In this document: positions 1 through 4,285 of the stretch, in pieces | How the letters are laid out: each line of letters starts with the position of its first letter | Numbering within the stretch: position 1 is the first letter of the stretch | Assembly (NCBI GenBank): GCA_965368175.1 | Contig: CBDULX010000214.1 | Span: forward strand, 1 to 5,103 | Length of the DNA: 5,103 bases | Direction of reading: 5' to 3' | From: CBDULX01 sp965368175 | GTDB taxonomy: Bacteria; Pseudomonadota; Gammaproteobacteria; SZUA-229 | The notes under the pieces: model-generated | What the model was told of the DNA's origin: nothing | The model's database searches: none | The model's input: only the letters and a program-made list of their open reading frames with translations | Program-made: the position numbers and the translations under genes

Positions 1-19
1 GTAGTGATACTAATGCCAT
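1..19 (-). CDS. fba: Start of probable class II fructose-bisphosphate aldolase (partial, cut by window edge)
   Basis: Only the first six codons are in the window. An ATG at 17-19 (minus strand) opens a frame reading M-A-L-V-S-L, preceded seven bases upstream by a perfect AGGAG. The peptide matches the usual opening of the Calvin-cycle-subtype class II aldolases (M-A-L-I-S-L/M-R-Q-L-L), which are zinc enzymes that split or form fructose 1,6-bisphosphate. The position directly after pyk, with only 20 bases between the pyk stop and this ATG, is a common place for fba in gammaproteobacterial gap-pgk-pyk-fba clusters. The ribosome binding site and start are seen directly. The product name rests on six residues plus gene order, so it is probable rather than certain. 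Confidence 0.68.
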
Positions 20-26
20 TCTAGTT

Positions 27-31
27 CTCCT
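27..31 (-). promoter_or_regulatory. Ribosome binding site of fba
   Basis: AGGAG on the minus strand, seven bases before the ATG at 17-19 and immediately after the pyk stop codon. It is the main reason to accept that a gene starts at the left edge. No promoter fits in the 20-base gap, so the gene is probably translated from the pyk transcript. Confidence 0.75.
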
Positions 32-39
32 GGTTAAGT

Positions 40-1485
40 TTAATCGTCAGAATCTTTTACATTACCAATGGTGATGACCTTCATTGCATTCGTGCCACCA
101 CCTTCATCACCCAGCATATCGCCACGTGTAATTATAATCCGGTTTCCATCCACTACTATTCCTTTTTCTTCAAGTAACATTGCCACTTTGGAGCTCATGT
201 TATAAGGGCCAACTTTCTCAAAGTCTATACTGGTCGGATATACACCACGATATAGGGTTACTTTACGTCGAGTTTGCTCATGACGGGTCAGGGCATATAT
301 CGGTATTCCAGTGCTAATCCGGGACATCCATAATACAGTTGCACCGGATTCAGTTAATGCAGCAATGCAGTCCACGGCCAGATGGTTGGCAGTATACATA
401 GTCGCCATAGCAATCGCTTCATCGACACGTCCAAAGGTCAGCGCCATACGGTGATCCGATATCTTGGCCCGTGGGTGCTGTTCAGCCGACTCACAGATCC
501 TGCTCATGGCCTGAACCACTTTAACCGGGTATTTGCCCGCCGCCGTTTCACCGGACAGCATGACCGCATCTGTACCATCATGCACGGCATTAGCAACGTC
601 AAATACTTCTGCACGTGTGGGAATCGGATTCTCGATCATCGATTCCATCATCTGGGTTGCGGTGATCACCACCCTGTCCTTGGCCCTGGCACGGGCAATC
701 AGGTCTTTCTGGATGGCCGGTAACTCAGCGTCACCCACTTCCACACCCAGATCGCCCCGGGCCACCATAATAACATCAGACGCTTCAATAATTTCATCGA
801 TAACTTCAAGGGCATCTGCACGTTCAATTTTGGCGACAATACCTCCATAACCGCCGGCATCCCTCAGTAACTTACGGGCTAAAAATATATCCGCTGCACA
901 TTTTGGGAAAGACACGGCTACATAATCTGCCTGGATTCTGGCTGCTGAAATAATGTCTTCCTTGTCCTTAGACGTCAGCGCGGGCGCCGACAGACCGCCA
1001 CCCAGCAAATTAATACCCTTTTTGTCCGACAGAAAGCCTGTCTGGGCGACAATGCAATGAATTTTTGCCCCTTCGACCTTCTCAACATCGAGAATCATAC
1101 GTCCATCATCCAGCAGGAGTGTATTTCCCGGCTTTACATCTTTGGGCAGGCTCTTATAGGTAATACCTACGGATTCTCGCGTACCGGCCTTAGGATCCAT
1201 GTCGGCGTCGAGGATAAACTTGTCACCCCTGGTCAGAAGGACCTTGCCCTCTTTAAATCTCTGGGTACGAATCTTGGGGCCCTGCAAATCAACCAGCACA
1301 CCCACTACCCGGCCCTGCTTTTCACCACTGGCCCGCACCATATCGGCACGCTTCTTTTGCTCCTCAAAGGAGCCATGAGAAAAATTCAATCGTACAACAT
1401 CTATTCCTGCAGCAACCAGCTCATCAATTATTTCAGGGCTGTCAGTTGCTGGACCCAGGGTTGCGACTATTTTGGTTCTACGCAA
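40..1485 (-). CDS. pyk: Pyruvate kinase, PykA type, TTG start
   Basis: Converts phosphoenolpyruvate and ADP to pyruvate and ATP, the last step of glycolysis, in the cytoplasm. At 481 residues it has the usual family length. Visible motifs are the N-terminal R-T-K-I-V-A-T-L-G-P-A-T (3-14), substrate and potassium site R-L-N-F-S-H-G (32-38), D-L-Q-G-P-K (66-71) at the edge of the B domain, catalytic K-I-E-R (Lys219, with Glu221 as metal ligand), A-R-G-D-L-G-V-E (242-249, Asp245 as second metal ligand), T-Q-M-M-E-S-M (277-283) and L-S-G-E-T-A-A-G-K-Y-P (310-320), then a complete C-terminal regulatory domain. K-G-I-N-L-L-G-G-G-L-S-A (156-167) and the S-R-I-S-T-G-I-P-I-Y-A stretch resemble E. coli PykA rather than PykF, suggesting AMP or sugar-phosphate activation (inference). 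The start is TTG at 1483-1485: AGGAG lies eight bases upstream and no ATG or GTG is better placed. It follows pgk by 147 bases and precedes fba by 20. Confidence 0.96.
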   Translation of the reverse strand: MRRTKIVATLGPATDSPEIIDELVAAGIDVVRLNFSHGSFEEQKKRADMVRASGEKQGRVVGVLVDLQGPKIRTQRFKEGKVLLTRGDKFILDADMDPKAGTRESVGITYKSLPKDVKPGNTLLLDDGRMILDVEKVEGAKIHCIVAQTGFLSDKKGINLLGGGLSAPALTSKDKEDIISAARIQADYVAVSFPKCAADIFLARKLLRDAGGYGGIVAKIERADALEVIDEIIEASDVIMVARGDLGVEVGDAELPAIQKDLIARARAKDRVVITATQMMESMIENPIPTRAEVFDVANAVHDGTDAVMLSGETAAGKYPVKVVQAMSRICESAEQHPRAKISDHRMALTFGRVDEAIAMATMYTANHLAVDCIAALTESGATVLWMSRISTGIPIYALTRHEQTRRKVTLYRGVYPTSIDFEKVGPYNMSSKVAMLLEEKGIVVDGNRIIITRGDMLGDEGGGTNAMKVITIGNVKDSDD

Positions 1486-1493
1486 AGGAAGAA

Positions 1494-1498
1494 CTCCT
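1494..1498 (-). promoter_or_regulatory. Ribosome binding site deciding the TTG start of pyk
   Basis: AGGAG on the minus strand with an eight-base spacer to TTG at 1483-1485. The next codon begins the conserved R-R-T-K-I-V-A-T-L-G-P segment, so this signal fixes a non-ATG start. An ATG-only gene caller would shorten the protein and lose the conserved N-terminus. Confidence 0.8.
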
Positions 1499-1509
1499 AT
1501 TAAAAGCTT

Positions 1510-1535
1510 AAAAAGCTGCGATTTTACCTGCAGCT
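1510..1535 (-). terminator. Weak terminator-like hairpin upstream of pyk
   Basis: On the minus strand AGCTGC (1530-1535) pairs with GCAGCT (1514-1519) around a 10-base loop and runs straight into a T tract, followed a few bases on by another short T run. The stem is only six base pairs, so strong termination is doubtful. It ends about a dozen bases before the pyk ribosome binding site, where it could lower readthrough from pgk or shape the leader. The pairing is seen directly; function is inferred. Confidence 0.4.
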
Positions 1536-1607
1536 GAGATTAATTCTGCGACTTGTCAGTAAGTTTTAATGTGTTTACCGAATATAAGTACTGCTTTCAG
1601 TTAATGC

Positions 1608-1625
1608 GAGGCCCCTGAGGGCCTC
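1608..1625 (-). other. Perfect GC-rich hairpin just after the pgk stop
   Basis: GAGGCCC (1608-1614) and GGGCCTC (1619-1625) form a perfect seven-base-pair stem with a four-base loop, beginning seven bases past the pgk stop codon. No T run follows on either strand, so it is not a classical intrinsic terminator. It could protect the pgk mRNA 3' end from exonucleases or contribute to weak termination. The rest of this 147-base spacer holds no gene and no convincing promoter; a TAAAAT at 1521-1526 (minus) resembles a -10 box but lacks a matching -35. Confidence 0.5.
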
Positions 1626-1632
1626 ATCTCAA

Positions 1633-2814
1633 TCAGCCTTTGGCGCGTTCTTCCAGGATGGCCACGGCAGGCAGTATTTTACCTTCCAGAAATTCCAGGA
1701 ATGCTCCACCACCGGTCGAAATATAGGAAACCTTGTCAGCGATATTGTATTTATCCACCGCCGCCAGTGTGTCACCGCCACCGGCAATTGAAAAAGCATC
1801 AGACTCGGCAATCGCCATGGAAATCGCCCGGGTACCTTCACCGAACTGATCGAATTCGAAAACACCTACAGGCCCGTTCCATACGATTGTACCCGCCTTC
1901 TTCAGAATTTCTGCCAGGGCTGCAGCTGTGTCAGGACCAATGTCAAAAATCATGTCATCGTCTGTCACTTCGCTTACATTCTTTAAAGTAGCTTCAGCTG
2001 TTTCTGAAAACTCCTTGGCGCAAACTACATCCGTAGGTACCGGGATGCTTCCGCCATTGGCCTGTGCATCGGCACTCAACTTCCTCGCTGTGTCCACCAG
2101 GTCTTCTTCATATAGTGATTTGCCTACATTATGGCCTGCCGCGGCAATAAAGGTATTGGCTATACCACCACCGACAATCAGCTGGTCAACAATTTTAGAC
2201 AGCGATTCCAGAACCGTAAGTTTGGTCGACACCTTGGAACCACCCACTATCGCCACCATAGGGCGCGCCGGGTTATCCAGAGCTTTGGCCAGGGCCTCAA
2301 GCTCACCCGCCAGCAAAGGTCCTGCACAGGCTGTAGGTGCAAACTGGGCAACACCGTGAGTAGAAGCCTGGGCACGATGAGCCGTACCAAAAGCATCCAT
2401 CACAAATACATCGCATAATTCGGCATAGTGTCTGGACAGAGTTTCGTCATTGCTCTTTTCACCCTTGTTAAACCGCACATTTTCCAGAACAACTACCTCG
2501 CCGTTATTCAGGGCAGGTGCTTTACTCAGGTAATCTTTAACCAGCTTCACATCTTTACCCAGGGCATCGCTCAGGTAGTTAACTACTGGCAACAATGAAA
2601 ACTCATCAGATGGCTCGCCTTCAGTAGGGCGTCCCAGGTGAGACATTAACATTACCTTTGCACCGGCTTTGATGCAGTGCTCAATGGTTGGTATTGATGC
2701 CTGAATACGTGCATCGCTGGTAACTTTGCCATCTTTCACAGGTACATTAAGATCCTGGCGAATCAATACACGTTTGCCAGCCAGATCCAGATCAGTCATT
2801 TTTATAACAGACAT
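1633..2814 (-). CDS. pgk: Phosphoglycerate kinase
   Basis: Reversibly transfers phosphate from 1,3-bisphosphoglycerate to ADP, giving 3-phosphoglycerate and ATP; a cytoplasmic monomer used in glycolysis, gluconeogenesis and the Calvin cycle. The 393 residues are full length for bacterial Pgk. The N-terminal substrate domain shows R-Q-D-L-N-V-P (19-25), S-H-L-G-R-P (58-63), E-N-V-R-F-N-K-G-E (111-119) and D-A-F-G-T-A-H-R (140-147). The C-terminal nucleotide domain shows G-G-S-K-V-S-T-K (191-198), G-G-G-I-A-N-T-F (215-222), N-G-P-V-G-V-F-E (313-320) and G-G-G-D-T (345-349). The start M-S-V-I-K-M-T-D-L-D-L-A-G-K is the same as in E. coli Pgk, and AGGAG sits six bases upstream, so Met1 is preferred to Met6. 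No residue looks damaged. It lies between gap (289 bases upstream, separated by a repeat element and a terminator-like hairpin) and pyk. Confidence 0.98.
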   Translation of the reverse strand: MSVIKMTDLDLAGKRVLIRQDLNVPVKDGKVTSDARIQASIPTIEHCIKAGAKVMLMSHLGRPTEGEPSDEFSLLPVVNYLSDALGKDVKLVKDYLSKAPALNNGEVVVLENVRFNKGEKSNDETLSRHYAELCDVFVMDAFGTAHRAQASTHGVAQFAPTACAGPLLAGELEALAKALDNPARPMVAIVGGSKVSTKLTVLESLSKIVDQLIVGGGIANTFIAAAGHNVGKSLYEEDLVDTARKLSADAQANGGSIPVPTDVVCAKEFSETAEATLKNVSEVTDDDMIFDIGPDTAAALAEILKKAGTIVWNGPVGVFEFDQFGEGTRAISMAIAESDAFSIAGGGDTLAAVDKYNIADKVSYISTGGGAFLEFLEGKILPAVAILEERAKG

Positions 2815-2820
2815 CGGAGT

Positions 2821-2825
2821 CTCCT
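2821..2825 (-). promoter_or_regulatory. Ribosome binding site of pgk
   Basis: AGGAG on the minus strand with a six-base spacer to the ATG at 2812-2814. It supports the first of two in-frame methionines as the start. It lies just after the T tract of the hairpin at 2841-2875, leaving an A/T-rich stretch of about 15 bases between them. Confidence 0.8.
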
Positions 2826-2840
2826 AAATTTTTTAAATAT

Positions 2841-2875
2841 AAAAACTGTTTGTTAAATCTTAACTTAACAAACAG
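2841..2875 (-). terminator. Terminator-like hairpin (possible attenuator) directly before pgk
   Basis: On the minus strand CTGTTTGTTAA (2865-2875) and TTAACAAACAG (2846-2856) form a perfect 11-base-pair stem with an eight-base loop, followed at once by five T residues (2841-2845). This is the layout of an intrinsic terminator for leftward transcription; no T run follows on the plus strand. The stem is A/T rich, so strength is uncertain. A shorter alternative pairing (GTTAA with TTAAC inside the loop region) also exists. Since it lies only about 16 bases before the pgk ribosome binding site, it may end part of the gap transcript or act as a leader attenuator. A TATATT just past the T run could be a -10 box, but no good -35 matches it. 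Confidence 0.6.
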
Positions 2876-2890
2876 CTCTCAGTTATTGAA

Positions 2891-3109
2891 CAATGAGCGA
2901 GAGATTTTATTCACTGGCTAAGCTTCCGCGTCCTCGGCAACTGCTCCTGCGTTGCTCTACCTCCTGTATCCATACAGTCGTGCTCTCGCCCCTTACCTAC
3001 GTCCTGTAGGCAATGCGGAGGATAATTTTGAGATGTTAAGCGTACATCAGTACGCGATCATTCAAAATTCTCCGACAACGCCGCCAGAGGATAAAAGATC
3101 CGCTCATTG
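2891..3109. mobile_element. MITE-like palindromic element in the gap-pgk spacer
   Basis: A 219-base noncoding segment bounded by imperfect terminal inverted repeats. The left repeat (2891-2918) and right repeat (3083-3109, reversed) both begin with the nine bases CAATGAGCG, then share TTTTAT and CTGGC blocks; by hand 23 of 27 aligned positions agree with one single-base gap. Inside are several smaller hairpins: 2937-2955, 2964-2977, 2996-3010 and the long stem 3016-3074. No transposase fits, and the only ORF noticed is about 20 codons with no usual ribosome binding site. Terminal repeats, lack of coding capacity and strong folding fit a nonautonomous miniature element or a large dispersed palindrome. 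No target-site duplication was recognised. Family is unknown; I have an impression that similar blocks recur in gammaproteobacterial genomes, but could not test it. Confidence 0.55.
3016..3074. repeat. Long internal stem-loop of the MITE-like element
   Basis: Nested inverted repeats: CGGAG (3016-3020) with CTCCG (3070-3074), AATTTTGA (3024-3031) with TCAAAATT (3062-3069), and a terminal hairpin GCGTAC-ATCA-GTACGC (3040-3055). A three-base bulge separates the outer two blocks on the left side. DNA or RNA from either strand could fold this way. It is part of the element, not an obvious terminator, as no T tract follows. Confidence 0.7.
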
Positions 3110-4108
3110 AGCGTTCATTAATGCAATGGTAGTATCAATCATACGATTTGAAAAACCCCATTCATTATCATACCAGGCACACACTTTAACCAGATTGCCA
3201 GCAGTTACCCGGGTTAAGGTCGCATCGAAATTGGAAGTTGTACTGGTATGATTAAAATCCACAGATACCAGTGGTGAATCACAATAACCCAACACTTTTC
3301 CATCCGACGCTTCCTTTACAACAGCATTTACTTCTTCTACCGTGGTATCGCGGGAAGCGGTAAAAGTTAAATCAACCAGCGATACATTAATGGTTGGCAC
3401 CCTTATTGCGAAACCATCCAGTTTGCCATTAAGCTCCGGTAACACCAGACCCACTGCTGCGGCAGCACCAGTCCTGGTCGGTATCATCGACTGTGTTGCA
3501 GAACGAGCGCGGCGTAGATCAGGATGGTAAACATCTGTTAGCACCTGGTCATTGGTGTAGGAATGTACCGTTGTCATTAAACCGGCATCAACACCAATTT
3601 TTTCATGCAGCGGTTTGAGCATTGGAGCCAGACAGTTAGTCGTACAGGACGCATTCGATATAACCGTATCTGTCGCCTTTAGAACACCCTGGTTTACACC
3701 ATATACAATAGTTGCATCTACATCTTTACCGCCGGGTGCCGAAATGATTACTTTTTTAGCACCGCCCTCTAGATGCAGAGATGCTTTATCCTTGCTGGTA
3801 AAAAAACCGGTACATTCATGAACCACATCTACGTCCATTTCGGCCCAGGGCAAATTAGATGGATCACGCTCCGCCAGTACACGTATCCGGTCACCGTTAA
3901 CGATCATATAATCGTCGTCAATTGTCACTTCACCAGGAAATCGGCCATGTGCTGAATCATACTGCGTGAGATGTGCATTGGTGTATGCATCACCCAGATC
4001 ATTTACAGCAACTACCTGTACTTCGTCTGTACGATCAGCTTCATAAATAGCACGTAATACATTACGACCAATACGGCCATAGCCGTTAATTGCTATTTTG
4101 ATAGCCAT
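3104..4108 (-). CDS. gap: Glyceraldehyde-3-phosphate dehydrogenase, second (non-GapA) subfamily
   Basis: Oxidises and phosphorylates glyceraldehyde 3-phosphate to 1,3-bisphosphoglycerate, or the reverse, in the cytoplasm; substrate for Pgk next door. From the chosen start it is 334 residues, the normal length. An N-terminal Rossmann motif I-N-G-Y-G-R-I-G-R (residues 7-15) is followed by V-N-D-L (35-38), whose Asp usually favours NAD. The active site is S-N-A-S-C-T-T-N-C with Cys155, and His182 in T-V-H-S-Y-T. P-T-R-T-G-A-A-A-A-V-G keeps the phosphate-site Thr-Gly, and W-Y-D-N-E-W-G-F lies near the end. D-V-Y-H-P-D-L-R-R-A-R resembles beta- and gammaproteobacterial GapB/CbbG-like enzymes and partly erythrose-4-phosphate dehydrogenase (Epd). 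The intact T-G-A-A site and L-A-P after the catalytic segment favour GAPDH. An in-frame ATG at 4124-4126 would add six residues, but M-A-I-K-I-A-I-N-G is the family start. The stop and last codon lie in the end of the repeat element. Confidence 0.93.
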   Translation of the reverse strand: MAIKIAINGYGRIGRNVLRAIYEADRTDEVQVVAVNDLGDAYTNAHLTQYDSAHGRFPGEVTIDDDYMIVNGDRIRVLAERDPSNLPWAEMDVDVVHECTGFFTSKDKASLHLEGGAKKVIISAPGGKDVDATIVYGVNQGVLKATDTVISNASCTTNCLAPMLKPLHEKIGVDAGLMTTVHSYTNDQVLTDVYHPDLRRARSATQSMIPTRTGAAAAVGLVLPELNGKLDGFAIRVPTINVSLVDLTFTASRDTTVEEVNAVVKEASDGKVLGYCDSPLVSVDFNHTSTTSNFDATLTRVTAGNLVKVCAWYDNEWGFSNRMIDTTIALMNAQ

Positions 4109-4115
4109 AACTGTG

Positions 4116-4120
4116 TCCCG
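4116..4120 (-). promoter_or_regulatory. Weak ribosome binding site supporting the internal start of gap
   Basis: CGGGA on the minus strand, seven bases before the ATG at 4106-4108. It is a poorer match than the AGGAG of pgk, pyk and fba, but better placed than anything before the alternative ATG at 4124-4126. This suggests lower translation initiation than the neighbours, as an inference. Confidence 0.45.
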
Positions 4121-4125
4121 ATCCA

Positions 4126-4164
4126 TTTCCAGGCCAGCAATCCGATACCAGGCCAGGCTGGAAA
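4126..4164. repeat. Short direct and inverted repeats in the gap leader
   Basis: CCAGGCCAG occurs twice as a direct repeat (4129-4137 and 4148-4156), and TTTCCAG (4126-4132) is inverted as CTGGAAA (4158-4164). The block lies between the terminator at 4168-4216 and the gap ribosome binding site, so a leader RNA could fold there or a regulator could bind. No known operator was recognised, and no convincing promoter was found in the 66 bases between the terminator and gap. Confidence 0.4.
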
Positions 4165-4167
4165 TTG

Positions 4168-4216
4168 AAAAAAATGATTTGCCAAACCAGCACCCAGCTA
4201 TAAGTTTGGCAAATCA
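4168..4216 (-). terminator. Strong intrinsic terminator after gapA
   Basis: On the minus strand TGATTTGCCAAAC (4204-4216) pairs perfectly with GTTTGGCAAATCA (4175-4187), a 13-base-pair stem around a 16-base loop, followed directly by seven T residues (4168-4174). This is the clearest terminator in the window and acts on leftward transcription from gapA. No T run follows on the plus strand. It implies that much gapA mRNA ends here, leaving the second gap dependent on readthrough or an unrecognised promoter. Confidence 0.85.
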
Positions 4217-4241
4217 CTCTAATCTCATTAATTTAAGCTCA

Positions 4242-4264
4242 TAGGGTGGGCTCTACCCACCCTA
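4242..4264. repeat. REP-like palindrome after gapA
   Basis: TAGGGTGGG (4242-4250) and CCCACCCTA (4256-4264) form a perfect nine-base-pair inverted repeat with a five-base loop, 21 bases past the gapA stop. Neither strand has a T tract next to it, so it is not a simple terminator. The TAGGGTGGG...CCCACCCTA pattern is, from memory, a common dispersed intergenic palindrome in proteobacteria, of the kind moved by REP-associated tyrosine transposases. Only one copy is in the window, so repeat status is inferred. It may protect the gapA transcript 3' end. Confidence 0.6.
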
Positions 4265-4285
4265 CAATCTTAAAGCTAGTATGTC

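Noticed and set aside
382..1503. Plus-strand ORFs of about 105-148 codons opposite pyk
   Set aside because: They are antisense to a well-conserved pyruvate kinase, have no recognisable domains and look like frame shadows.
1486..1632. Dedicated pyk promoter in the pgk-pyk spacer
   Set aside because: TAAAAT at 1521-1526 and CTGACA further upstream resemble promoter boxes but lack suitable spacing to each other.
1629..1865. A 78-codon minus-strand ORF overlapping the pgk 3' end in another frame
   Set aside because: It lies within the conserved pgk frame and its translation looks like no known protein.
1701..2418. Plus-strand ORFs opposite pgk
   Set aside because: Shadows of pgk with low-complexity, unrecognisable translations.
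2911..2973. A 20-codon ORF on the minus strand within the repeat element
   Set aside because: Very short, no properly placed ribosome binding site, and made of hairpin sequence; more likely chance than a gene.
2815..3103. CRISPR array, tRNA or riboswitch in the gap-pgk spacer
   Set aside because: There are no regularly spaced identical repeats, no cloverleaf and no recognised riboswitch core; the paired terminal repeats fit a palindromic element better.
3104..4108. Second gap as erythrose-4-phosphate dehydrogenase (epd), which often precedes pgk in gammaproteobacteria
   Set aside because: It shares the H-P-D-L-R-R and N-E-W-G-F features, but keeps the GAPDH phosphate-site T-G-A-A, H-S-Y-T after the catalytic histidine, and L-A-P after the catalytic segment, where E. 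coli Epd has T-K-L-A, H-S-A-M and I-I-P.
4109..4126. Six-residue N-terminal extension of the second gap from ATG 4124-4126
   Set aside because: The extension is outside the family start, and the ATG at 4106-4108 has the better-placed, though weak, ribosome binding site.
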